Shown here: positions 1-6,884 of the stretch, in pieces
Position numbering within the stretch: the stretch's first letter is position 1
Layout: the number at the start of each line of letters is the position of its first letter
Assembly: GCA_018302605.1 (NCBI GenBank)
Contig: JAGVZN010000024.1
Location: 1-40,199, forward strand
Length of the DNA stretch: 40,199 nucleotides
Source: Candidatus Woesearchaeota archaeon
Lineage (GTDB): Archaea; Nanobdellota; Nanobdellia; Woesearchaeales; GW2011-AR9
Direction: 5' to 3'
Made by a program: the position numbers and the translations under genes
The notes under the pieces: generated by a model
Told to the model about the DNA's origin: nothing
The model's database searches: none
Seen by the model: only the letters and a program-made list of their open reading frames with translations

Positions 1-139
1 TTATAGACCATTCGGCGACTAATTTTCTGAATTAGTGCTATTGAAGTTGCACCTCGCCCCATTCGAAATTGTTGAACAATCCACTTTCTTTTTTTTTCCC
101 GTTAATTTAGCCATAAGACATCACCGTAACGGTGAGACT

Positions 140-889
140 ATGGCTTCTTTAAAAAGAAAGTGTGAACCAATTTCGGAATTGAACACTAAATACGTACATA
201 AAAAGCTTTTTAAAAGAAAGAAGAATAGGTCTTCTATGGAACCGCAGCTGAGAAAAGCGATCAAGAAAGCATGGAAATACTTCTGGAATAATGATTCCAT
301 CGGCAGCTGGCTGTTGAACATTATCGTTGCTTTCCTGCTCATCCGTTATATTATCTATCCCGTCCTGGGAATTGTGCTGGGAACCAGTTTCCCCATCGTC
401 GCCGTGGTCAGTGAAAGCATGGAACACAGCACGTTCAATGGCGTGATCTGCGGCAAGACTATTCCGGAATACAAGGAATCATTCGATAATTACTGGCAGG
501 CCTGCGGCAATTGGTATGAACAGCAGGGTATCTCCAAAGAACAGTTTGGAACGTTTCCCTTCCGCGATGGATTCGATAAGGGAGATGTCGTCATTTTGTG
601 GAAAGCACATCAAGATAATCTGGATGTCGGCGATGTTCTTGTCTTTCAGGCAAAACGACCGCAGCCGATCATCCATCGGGTAGTTGCCGTGCGGGAAGAG
701 GAGGGAGAGATCTGGTATCAGACGAAAGGCGACCACAACAGCGACAGCATTGAATCAGTTTTGGGGGAGTTAAAGATCGATCCTGACCGGATCGAAGGGA
801 AAGGACTGATTCGTATTCCATATTTAGGTTGGCTGAAGATTCTGTTCGTGGAAGCACTAAAGCCGTTTGGGATTATTATTGAGAGATGA
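140..889 (+). CDS. Signal peptidase I, archaeal/ER type (S26B)
   Basis: Membrane-bound serine protease that removes signal peptides from secreted preproteins. One hydrophobic segment (about SWLLNIIVAFLLIRYIIYPVLG) is followed by the catalytic-serine motif VVSESMEHS, then GDVLVFQ, IIHRVVAV and the TKGDHNSDS box typical of S26 peptidases. In the S26B type the general base is a histidine (IHRV) rather than lysine. The ORF track starts at a GTG at 35; I prefer ATG 140 because GGTGAG lies 3-9 nt before it. A further in-frame ATG at 236 would still keep the membrane segment. Its likely clients here are the secreted proteins and lipoproteins at 8315, 25056 and 39844, although lipoproteins may use another peptidase. 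Confidence 0.88.
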   Translation: MASLKRKCEPISELNTKYVHKKLFKRKKNRSSMEPQLRKAIKKAWKYFWNNDSIGSWLLNIIVAFLLIRYIIYPVLGIVLGTSFPIVAVVSESMEHSTFNGVICGKTIPEYKESFDNYWQACGNWYEQQGISKEQFGTFPFRDGFDKGDVVILWKAHQDNLDVGDVLVFQAKRPQPIIHRVVAVREEEGEIWYQTKGDHNSDSIESVLGELKIDPDRIEGKGLIRIPYLGWLKILFVEALKPFGIIIER

Positions 890-915
890 TTGAGAAAGAT
901 ATTTACTCCGGCTCA

Positions 916-1002
916 TCACTCTCTTCTCATCCCCCATTTTCTCCATAATAGTAAAAATTCTTCTTTTTCTTCCAATAGAGGCAGTTCGTCAATAGTGGTC
1001 AT
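916..1002 (-). CDS. Vestigial fourth cistron of the MTTIDxLP kinase-like array (28 aa)
   Basis: Too short for the ORF track. The frame opens with MTTIDELP, matching the first residues of the three upstream kinase-fold genes, and its ATG overlaps the stop codon of the preceding gene as ATGA, exactly as at the other junctions. After about 20 more residues (acidic, then WRKWGMRRE) it stops. It has none of the kinase motifs, so it is either a remnant of a fourth paralogue or a short peptide made by translational coupling. Recognition rests on the shared N-terminus and the shared coupling geometry. Confidence 0.5.
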   Translation of the reverse strand: MTTIDELPLLEEKEEFLLLWRKWGMRRE

Positions 1003-1622
1003 TCGTTGCCTCTCCAGAAATTTCTTATTCTCGCCAGAAATCCAGGTGTTGATTTTAGTTTTTTAAATTTCTCCTCCTCCGCACGCATCCATCGTTTTAA
1101 ATTTTCATGCTTCCATCCGCCAAAATCATGAAGATAGACTTTGATGTCCTTTTCTGTGGGGACATATAATACATTATGATCAATGGAAGAATCTTTTATT
1201 TCAAATCCTGCCCGTGCAGCTTTTGCTGTTTCCTCGTGAAATTTGTCTCTGACAGAAAGACGCTCAGAATATTCCAGATCACGATACGAAACTCCTGTGA
1301 TCAATTCCATCAGAAAAGCCGGAACAAGGTGTTCATTCTCGAATAGACGAAGAGCAAAAACGCCCTCCGGCTTGGGGACGGAAACACCTGCCTGATAAAG
1401 CCTGTCTGCTATAGTTGCTTCCCGCAGGGCGTACTGGACGGTTCGGGGAGACCAAAGTTCAGCTTCTACTAAATTAGCTACATCATCCCAATGCCTCCTC
1501 CGATATACTTTCGCCGCTAGATTCTGTTCTGGAATACGGTAAACACTGCTTTCTGTACAAACTTTCAGCGGTTTCGGTTCAATTACGCCAGTAAACACCG
1601 GTAATTGATCGATAGTGGTCAT
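999..1622 (-). CDS. Small kinase-fold protein, third of three tandem paralogues
   Basis: About 207 residues, resembling a reduced Bud32/RIO-like kinase fold. It begins MTTIDQLPVF, then has a glycine-loop-like stretch (ESSVYRIP), an AAKVYRRR segment with the candidate ATP-binding lysine, a possible helix-C glutamate in REATIADRLYQAGVSVPKPEG, a hinge-like FLMELITG, a degenerate catalytic loop (KDSSIDHNVLY) and a DFG-type motif (LHDFGGW). The ORF track adds ten residues; the start at 1622 is preferred because all paralogues begin there, AGGGTG lies just upstream, and the ATG overlaps the previous stop as ATGA. The catalytic loop lacks HRD, so activity is uncertain and the substrate is unknown. 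Confidence 0.6.
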   Translation of the reverse strand: MTTIDQLPVFTGVIEPKPLKVCTESSVYRIPEQNLAAKVYRRRHWDDVANLVEAELWSPRTVQYALREATIADRLYQAGVSVPKPEGVFALRLFENEHLVPAFLMELITGVSYRDLEYSERLSVRDKFHEETAKAARAGFEIKDSSIDHNVLYVPTEKDIKVYLHDFGGWKHENLKRWMRAEEEKFKKLKSTPGFLARIRNFWRGNE

Positions 1623-2134
1623 CGAGACACCCTGGTTTGTCTTCTGTCCCATTGTCCAAAATCAAACATGATCACTCTCTTTTCCTCTAGTCGATAGAGA
1701 CAGTTTTTTGAGGGCTTTTGATCATCCGGGACAAAACCAAGTTCCCAAACCTTGTCTAATTCCAAAGCATGAAGTTGGCGCGCTGTTGCTTGTTCTGAAG
1801 CTGATAATTGCTCATAGTTCTTACCTTTGACGTGTTCCATCACCAAAGCCGGAACGCAGTGATAGATTGGCAGGGTAAGAGCAAAAACACCTTCCGGTCT
1901 TGGAACAGAGATGCCTGCGCTATAGAGTTCAACAACAACTTGATATTCATCATTTAAAAGTAAGATGTGCTCTGGACGAAAAACATACGCCGAATCATAC
2001 CAAGCTTTCAGAAATTTCGCTGCTAATCCTCGTTCTTGATTAATTGCGTAGACTGTCCCAAATTGACCATTACCGATGAAGTGAGCGTTGGAATCTACAT
2101 CCGTAAATACTGGCAATTGATCAATAGTCGTCAT
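1619..2134 (-). CDS. Small kinase-fold protein, second of three tandem paralogues
   Basis: About 171 residues starting MTTIDQLPVFTD. A clear glycine-rich loop (GNGQFGTVYAI) and AAKFLKAW give the nucleotide-binding lobe; LYSAGISVPRPEGVFAL and ALVMEHVKG are shared with its neighbours; the C-terminal part has PSKNCLYR and MFDFGQWD in place of the catalytic loop and DFG. The track start at 2188 would overlap the upstream gene by 58 nt; the start at 2134 gives the same ATGA junction seen at the other borders. The family looks like an atypical kinase, but no substrate can be named and a regulatory pseudokinase is an alternative. Confidence 0.6.
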   Translation of the reverse strand: MTTIDQLPVFTDVDSNAHFIGNGQFGTVYAINQERGLAAKFLKAWYDSAYVFRPEHILLLNDEYQVVVELYSAGISVPRPEGVFALTLPIYHCVPALVMEHVKGKNYEQLSASEQATARQLHALELDKVWELGFVPDDQKPSKNCLYRLEEKRVIMFDFGQWDRRQTRVSR

Positions 2135-2679
2135 TCTGCCGGCCCCCAGCAGGCGTTCAACCGTTCTTCTAATTGAGGATGTTCCCAACCGCCAAAGTCT
2201 ATGAGACAGACGTTTATCTCGTTTCCTTCCATCCGATACAGCCTATTGAATAACACGTCCTTTAGTTCAAAGCCTGCAAGTCGTGCTTTTTCTAATTCAG
2301 CTTTACGAAGCGCATCGGCTTCTTCGAATGGTGGCACCAACCCCTCTACAAATTCCATCACAAACGCGGGAAGATGCGGGGGAATAAGTGATCCTTTTTG
2401 GGGGTCGTGTAAAGCGAATATTCCTTTCGGCTGGGGGACAGAGATTCCCGCTTCCCGAAGCATCTCAGCAACCATTGCTTCCCGCTGGACGTAACGGATC
2501 GTTTGTGGTGAATAGAGTTCTTCACCGCCCAAAATTTCTTTATCCGTCCACAACCTTCTCCAAAACGTCTTGGCAACGATACCGCCCTGCTGATGGCGGA
2601 ACACGGTGCTTTCTCCCCCTTTATTATAAAGAGAGAACCCATTCCAGTCCAGTACCGGCAATTGGTCAATAGTCGTCAT
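2131..2679 (-). CDS. Small kinase-fold protein, first of three tandem paralogues
   Basis: 182 residues and the first gene of the array, with its own TATA box. Visible motifs in order: MTTIDQLP N-terminus, GGESTVFRHQQGG loop, IVAKTFWRR with the candidate ATP-binding lysine, QREAMVAEMLREAGISVPQP, FVMEFVEG hinge, KDVLFNRLYR catalytic-loop equivalent and CLIDFGGWE. The order matches Bud32/RIO-like kinases, but the protein is short and HRD is absent. The three genes differ strongly in sequence yet keep the same N-terminal decapeptide, which suggests that segment is under selection. Confidence 0.62.
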   Translation of the reverse strand: MTTIDQLPVLDWNGFSLYNKGGESTVFRHQQGGIVAKTFWRRLWTDKEILGGEELYSPQTIRYVQREAMVAEMLREAGISVPQPKGIFALHDPQKGSLIPPHLPAFVMEFVEGLVPPFEEADALRKAELEKARLAGFELKDVLFNRLYRMEGNEINVCLIDFGGWEHPQLEERLNACWGPAE

Positions 2680-2699
2680 GATCTCTTCAAAACAGTCCT

Positions 2700-2711
2700 C
2701 TTTTATAAATT
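2700..2711 (-). promoter_or_regulatory. TATA box of the kinase-like array
   Basis: TTTATAAAAG on the reverse strand, centred about 26 nt before the ATG at 2679, so transcription should begin at or next to the start codon. No strong Shine-Dalgarno site precedes this first gene, whereas downstream cistrons are coupled by ATGA. Confidence 0.55.
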
Positions 2712-2761
2712 TTACTACTTATAAGTAATCTAAAATGTGTAATTGGTTTCAGCACAACAAC

Positions 2762-2771
2762 ACATATAAAC
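2762..2771 (+). promoter_or_regulatory. TATA-like box for the tfs gene
   Basis: ACATATAAAC about 50 nt upstream of the TFS start codon. This leaves a leader of about 25 nt that contains AGGCGGT as a possible ribosome binding site. Confidence 0.4.
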
Positions 2772-2817
2772 CCCCTCGCGCTTTCCTCAAAAATTACAGT
2801 TAAGGCGGTAAATATCC

Positions 2818-3132
2818 ATGTTTTGTCCAAAATGCGGCTCCATCCTGCGCCCGAAAGATAAAAGCGGTAAAAAAGTTCTCTATTGCAGCTGCGGCTTTAC
2901 CAAGAACCTTGCCGGAGAAGAAACAGCCCAGATCAAAGAGACGGTTACCGGTGCAAAGAAGATCGAGGTGATGGAAACTCTGGAAGTTCATCCCAAAGTC
3001 AAGATTCTCTGCGAAAAGTGTAGCAACAAGATAGCCTACTATTGGACACAGCAGACACGCGGTGCAGATGAACCAGAAACTCGTTTCTTTAAATGCACGA
3101 AATGCAACCATACCTGGCGGGAGTATTCCTAG
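2818..3132 (+). CDS. tfs: Transcription elongation factor TFS (TFIIS/RpoM-like)
   Basis: Archaeal TFIIS homologue of the usual length (104 aa). It enters the secondary channel of RNA polymerase and stimulates transcript cleavage in backtracked complexes. The N-terminal zinc ribbon has CPKC at residues 3-6 and CSC near 23-25. The C-terminal ribbon has CEKC (65-68) and CTKC (93-96), and between them lies RGADEPETRFF with the acidic pair D84-E85 that acts in cleavage. One N-ribbon ligand spacing (CSCG) is shorter than the usual CxxC. The next gene begins 1 nt after the stop codon, so the two are probably co-transcribed. Confidence 0.93.
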   Translation: MFCPKCGSILRPKDKSGKKVLYCSCGFTKNLAGEETAQIKETVTGAKKIEVMETLEVHPKVKILCEKCSNKIAYYWTQQTRGADEPETRFFKCTKCNHTWREYS

Positions 3133-3133
3133 G

Positions 3134-3646
3134 ATGGATACACCGCAGCAATTACTCAACCTGCTGCAGAAAGAGATGCTCTTCCAAAATTGGCAGAAAC
3201 AGCATGGAAAAGGCTACCTTACCCATTTCTTCTGTCCTATTTCGGCACAAGGAGAATTAAAATCAGCCTGGGAGATCGGTTACTTTACTCCGTCATCGCA
3301 AAAGATGACCATTTTTGTCCAGCTTCCACAGAATGGCTTTGAAATAAAACCGGAAGATGATGTTTTCAAAAAACCTGATGCCACCATTGAGGCATTAGAA
3401 ATGAATAACGTAGCAGTATCGTACGAAGCGGTATTGAAACTATTTCTAGAAAAAGCACCCACTGAATTTCCCAAAGAAATCCTAGGTGATGGATTTATTA
3501 TTATTCAGACCTTGCAGAAAAAAACAGTGTGGAATTTTACATTTGTGACAAAAGCATTAAAATTTGTCAATTTGAAGATCAATGCTAAAGATGGAAAAAT
3601 TGCGGATAAACAAATTGTTGAACTTGTTGATAAAAGCGGAAAGTAA
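3134..3646 (+). CDS. Hypothetical protein downstream of tfs
   Basis: About 170 residues with no family I recognise. The ORF track start at 3062 lies inside tfs; the ATG at 3134, directly after the tfs stop and preceded by GGGAG, is more likely. There is no signal peptide or membrane segment. The composition is mixed alpha/beta with hydrophobic strands (MTIFVQLPQNGF, GFIIIQTLQ, VWNFTFVTKALKFVNLKI), suggesting a soluble globular protein. The tight junction argues for translational coupling with TFS, but a link in function is only inference. Confidence 0.7.
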   Translation: MDTPQQLLNLLQKEMLFQNWQKQHGKGYLTHFFCPISAQGELKSAWEIGYFTPSSQKMTIFVQLPQNGFEIKPEDDVFKKPDATIEALEMNNVAVSYEAVLKLFLEKAPTEFPKEILGDGFIIIQTLQKKTVWNFTFVTKALKFVNLKINAKDGKIADKQIVELVDKSGK

Positions 3647-3656
3647 AGAGAATTTC

Positions 3657-4028
3657 CTACCGAAGATAACCAAGATAGAATTCACTACTTGGACAATAGA
3701 TTAAATCGAAACGAGTCCCTTTGTATTCAAATTCAACCCAATCTCGGACCCATGTCGCAGCAACATGATTTCGAGTGTGATCGGTAACTCCTAATTCAAG
3801 AAAGAGATTCTTAACCACATCACCTACATTCCCTCTTCCTCTTTTATTCCATGCCCCGATATCAATATCATCATAATCTGTTCTGTTTAATGCACTGCCT
3901 GCAAGACGTACGTTCACACCAGCAGTATCTAAAAACCGCAGAACATCACGAACATTAACTTCATCGTCTATTCCAATATGAGGAAATTGATGTTTGACAG
4001 AATGATGAGAATCATATTTTTGCGGCAT
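3657..4028 (-). CDS. Minimal nucleotidyltransferase-like protein (MNT/pol-beta fold)
   Basis: 123 residues. The motif GSALNRTDYDDIDIGAW matches the GSxxR...DxD signature of pol-beta-fold nucleotidyltransferases, and the later FDLIY supplies a candidate third acidic residue. Such proteins occur as antitoxins or AMP-transferring partners of HEPN toxins, or as free antibiotic-type nucleotidyltransferases. No HEPN partner is visible beside it. It stands alone, convergent with the upstream gene (10 nt between stops), and has its own TATA box with a perfect 16-bp palindrome just inside it, suggesting tight regulation. Confidence 0.7.
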   Translation of the reverse strand: MPQKYDSHHSVKHQFPHIGIDDEVNVRDVLRFLDTAGVNVRLAGSALNRTDYDDIDIGAWNKRGRGNVGDVVKNLFLELGVTDHTRNHVAATWVRDWVEFEYKGTRFDLIYCPSSEFYLGYLR

Positions 4029-4031
4029 TTC

Positions 4032-4047
4032 AGAAGGAATTCCTTCT
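4032..4047. promoter_or_regulatory. Candidate operator palindrome at the nucleotidyltransferase promoter
   Basis: AGAAGGAATTCCTTCT is a perfect 16-bp palindrome lying between the TATA box (4051-4060) and the start codon (4028). A dimeric repressor bound here would block initiation. Inference from position and symmetry only. Confidence 0.4.
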
Positions 4048-4050
4048 CTA

Positions 4051-4060
4051 ATTATAAAGA
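4051..4060 (-). promoter_or_regulatory. TATA box of the nucleotidyltransferase gene
   Basis: TCTTTATAAT on the reverse strand, centred about 27 nt before the ATG at 4028. The spacing fits a leaderless transcript. Confidence 0.5.
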
Positions 4061-4136
4061 TTATTAAACTAAAGTAGTATCACTAACTATCATTCCTATG
4101 TCTCATTTCATCTCCTATAGTTTCAATGGCAACAGT

Positions 4137-4146
4137 CTTTATATAG
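4137..4146 (+). promoter_or_regulatory. TATA box of the 39-aa small gene
   Basis: CTTTATATAG about 60 nt upstream of the ATG at 4204. The expected transcript has a leader of about 35 nt carrying a strong GAGGTGAT ribosome binding site. Confidence 0.45.
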
Positions 4147-4203
4147 CTCATCTATTTCTCAAATTCTCGATAGATGTTACAAAAAAGAGGTGATGGATGT
4201 CCC

Positions 4204-4323
4204 ATGTCCAGCAACAATACTAAAGATAAGCCGAAGATTTCCTATAAAGCAAAGATGAGTTCGCAAGATCTGAATTCTTTTTTTACGAAAGAGGAGAGAG
4301 AGAAAAAAGAAGAAGAGGAATGA
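4204..4323 (+). CDS. Small highly charged protein (39 aa), unrecognised
   Basis: Below the ORF-track cutoff. The reading frame ATG TCC AGC ... GAA TGA encodes 39 residues ending in a charged stretch (TKEEREKKEEEE). Support for it being real is a near-perfect Shine-Dalgarno GAGGTGAT 9 nt before the ATG and a TATA box at a sensible distance. It has no cysteine or membrane segment, is probably disordered or helical, and shows no family that I know. It is convergent with tmk, with 11 nt between the stops. Confidence 0.55.
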   Translation: MSSNNTKDKPKISYKAKMSSQDLNSFFTKEEREKKEEEE

Positions 4324-4334
4324 ACCGCCACCAA

Positions 4335-5024
4335 TCATTCTTTCGGCGAGAAATACTCTTCCAGAAACGGCGTTAATTTCTTAATGATGTAATCTTTTTT
4401 CTGCGCAATCTGCTCCTCAGCTGTTTCCATTTCGTCAAAGGAAGGGACAAGACAGATTCTTCGTTCTGGATATAAATCAGGTATAGCGCGATAGCCGTTA
4501 CGCACCCGTCTATGAAAATCCAGATCCTCTTGTTCAAACCGATCTGCTTCGCCACTTTTTCCACTGGCAAACAATGCCCGCTTTACCGCCTCTTCAACAC
4601 AATCAACATCAAGAATAAAACTGATATCCGGATGATGACCAGAAACCGCATCGTGATTATACCGCTTGATCAAATCAACATCAACGCCGTGGCCAAACCC
4701 CTGAAAAGCGACAGTGGAAAAATAAGAACGGTCGGTGACGATGGTAACCCCGTCTCTGAGTTGAGGAATGACAAACTTTCCATGATATTCGGTCCTCGCC
4801 GCTTCAAACAGCAGCACTTCCGTCAATGGTTCCATGCCTGTGCTTGCCGGAGCAAGCAACAATCTCCGAATGTCCTCGGCGAGATCAACCCCGCCGGGCT
4901 CGCGCCCATAACAATGCCGTATTCCCCAGAGGACAAGTTCGGCAGTAACCAGCGGAACCTGTGTTGATTTTCCCGAACCAACCATCCCTTCCAAAACAAT
5001 AAATGCGCCTCTTGGTTTTGCCAT
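4335..5024 (-). CDS. tmk: Thymidylate (dTMP) kinase
   Basis: Phosphorylates dTMP to dTDP with ATP. The P-loop GMVGSGKST is near residues 13-21, followed by the family's YGREPGG motif and the DRSYFSTVAFQG stretch that corresponds to the DR(Y/F)xxSxxAYQG nucleoside-binding segment. Length (229 aa) is normal to slightly long. A strong Shine-Dalgarno AGGTGATTT precedes the ATG. It lies 69 nt downstream of the ThyX-like gene on the same strand, so the two probably form an operon that makes and phosphorylates dTMP. The usual C-terminal lid is present but divergent. Confidence 0.9.
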   Translation of the reverse strand: MAKPRGAFIVLEGMVGSGKSTQVPLVTAELVLWGIRHCYGREPGGVDLAEDIRRLLLAPASTGMEPLTEVLLFEAARTEYHGKFVIPQLRDGVTIVTDRSYFSTVAFQGFGHGVDVDLIKRYNHDAVSGHHPDISFILDVDCVEEAVKRALFASGKSGEADRFEQEDLDFHRRVRNGYRAIPDLYPERRICLVPSFDEMETAEEQIAQKKDYIIKKLTPFLEEYFSPKE

Positions 5025-5093
5025 AAATCACCTCTCTCTCTCTCTTCCCACTCTTCTCCATTCTCTGGCGATTATTTCATTTTTTTCTGCTAT

Positions 5094-6767
5094 TCAGGCA
5101 TGCCAGCCCGTATCACCAAGATAAGGTCTTAAAACTCCTTTCAATGGCGCATCACGAACAACATCTTCAATTTTCTTACCCTTTGGATATTCTTGCAGCC
5201 CTAACAGCCACGGATGTACTTTACAAACAGCTTCCGCTAAATTATAGGCATCTTCTCTATAGGAAAAATGCCCTTGCGGTGTTGTTCTTGTCGCGACAAA
5301 ATATTGCAATTGATCTAATCCTCCGCTCATCACCAGAGGATGAAAAGCGGCCATCGGAACAACATATTGCGCTTCATGAGGAAATTCTCCCCGAAGTGCC
5401 CTCTCCATCTCGCCTGCTTTTTCCATGACTTCGTTATACAACACAACTGCATCTGAACCAATGTCGCGCACAACTTCCGGAAGATAGAATCCATTATCCA
5501 ATGTATAAAGACCTTCATTTCGATCCCACTTCTGATGCCTTCGTAAATCACGAGCGGCGCCAATATCAGTCCGAACCTGCGCGGTGATTCGTACACAATC
5601 AAACGCCTCTTCAATATCAACCCACTCGTCATACTGGCCTCTCTTCTCTGTCACTCTTTGCAGGACAGCTACTTTCTCTTCGAAGCCCATTCCCTGAGCG
5701 TGTTGTAAGAATTGGGTAAAATCATGAGAACGATTAGATCTCATCAAAAGCATCGCCACTGCTTTATCAAATGCCTGAGAGTCATACGACAACACATCAA
5801 CTCCTTTCGTCATTTGTGATGGTTTCAGATCAACACGCAATGCCTCATTAAACCCAGTATATTGATCTTTATAATACACATTCTCATCAGTATATTTTAA
5901 CAGAGAAGGAGCAATCATACCGCCTGCTTTTTCAATCAGTCCCGCACTCTCTCGAATCTCGGAGAGGGGATGTCCTTTCCATGCTCCAATGTCAAATTCA
6001 GTTGAACGGGCATCTAAAATCCAGGCAATATTTGTGCGCACGGCCTGGGGCAATAAGAAACGAGCAACATCAAATGCTTTTGCACGTAATTCCCGGCGAT
6101 ATTTTATTCTCTGCTGCTTCTCTTTCATCCCCGCCGTCACCTCATCTTGTTTGGGTAACCATTCCTCAAAGGGTAATAATTCTCCATAATGGCCTGCCGC
6201 TTGCTCCGTAAAAAGCTCATATACTTCTGCTGCTCTGCGGAGAGTGCCGACAAAAGCATCCCGATGAGAACTCGCCATCACGTTTTCATCAAGATACAAA
6301 TTTGCAACATCAAATTTCACAAAGCGTGTTGATTGTTCAATAAAAAAAGCTAATTGATCATATGCCAATTGCCGAGCGAAGAGGTGGCTCACATTTGTCC
6401 CCACAAACGGGATCCAGACTACATTGGCGATACTCTTGTGGCTGTATTTTCCATACCAAGTACGAAAAAAATCCTGCGCTTTCGCAACACCACTCTTCAA
6501 CGCTTCTGCCGGACTCACAAATTCTCCGGAAGCTAACCGCTCTAAATTCTCTTGTCCAGCGGCTTCATCGCTTTCATGACTGGAGATTTTTCCACGGATC
6601 GCATCTAATAAATGCCCACGTAAATCTTTCGGATTGCGACTAAAAAAAGAACCAAATGCGCCAACAACTTCCGGAGGAAGCTCGGCCTTGCAGGCATAAA
6701 TCCGATCTGTAGCACTCGTCACAAAAACTTCTAATGCTCTCCTTTCAAGATCACTAAACTCTCCCAT
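5094..6767 (-). CDS. Divergent long ThyX-like (flavin-dependent thymidylate synthase family) protein
   Basis: About 557 residues, more than twice a normal ThyX subunit (200-250). The N-terminal half carries YSHKSIANVVWIPFVG...LARQ-like and EQSTRFVKFD segments, reminiscent of the H..R..S.NEQS.RY core. The second half carries VRTDIGAARDLRRHQKWDRNEG and VATRTTPQGHFSYRE, reminiscent of the RHR motif and a second ThyX unit. Neither half has an intact RHRx7S signature, so catalysis is not assured. Its position upstream of tmk and divergent from a dCMP deaminase supports a role in dTMP supply. ATG 6767 is preferred over the GTG at 6770; GGGGGG lies just upstream. Confidence 0.7.
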   Translation of the reverse strand: MGEFSDLERRALEVFVTSATDRIYACKAELPPEVVGAFGSFFSRNPKDLRGHLLDAIRGKISSHESDEAAGQENLERLASGEFVSPAEALKSGVAKAQDFFRTWYGKYSHKSIANVVWIPFVGTNVSHLFARQLAYDQLAFFIEQSTRFVKFDVANLYLDENVMASSHRDAFVGTLRRAAEVYELFTEQAAGHYGELLPFEEWLPKQDEVTAGMKEKQQRIKYRRELRAKAFDVARFLLPQAVRTNIAWILDARSTEFDIGAWKGHPLSEIRESAGLIEKAGGMIAPSLLKYTDENVYYKDQYTGFNEALRVDLKPSQMTKGVDVLSYDSQAFDKAVAMLLMRSNRSHDFTQFLQHAQGMGFEEKVAVLQRVTEKRGQYDEWVDIEEAFDCVRITAQVRTDIGAARDLRRHQKWDRNEGLYTLDNGFYLPEVVRDIGSDAVVLYNEVMEKAGEMERALRGEFPHEAQYVVPMAAFHPLVMSGGLDQLQYFVATRTTPQGHFSYREDAYNLAEAVCKVHPWLLGLQEYPKGKKIEDVVRDAPLKGVLRPYLGDTGWHA

Positions 6768-6803
6768 CACAACCCCCCATTTATTATTACAGAGAGGATC
6801 ACT

Positions 6804-6814
6804 CTTTTAAATAG
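6804..6814 (-). promoter_or_regulatory. TATA box of the thyX-like/tmk operon
   Basis: CTATTTAAAAG on the reverse strand about 42 nt before the start at 6767. It would give a leader of about 15 nt carrying the GGGGGG ribosome-binding stretch. Confidence 0.4.
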
Positions 6815-6854
6815 ATTCTTGACTTCCAACGTAGGATATTCAATTACCATAATC

Positions 6855-6864
6855 ATTTTAAACC
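6855..6864 (+). promoter_or_regulatory. TATA box of the kinase-dCMP deaminase gene
   Basis: ATTTTAAACC centred about 26 nt before ATG 6885. This spacing implies a leaderless mRNA and supports the start at 6885 over the ORF-track start at 6819. Confidence 0.5.
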
Positions 6865-6884
6865 AATCCACTCCAAAGTACTCC

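Noticed and set aside
3062-3133. Upstream extension of the hypothetical gene after tfs
   Set aside because: It would overlap the tfs C-terminal zinc ribbon in another frame; ATG 3134 has a better context.
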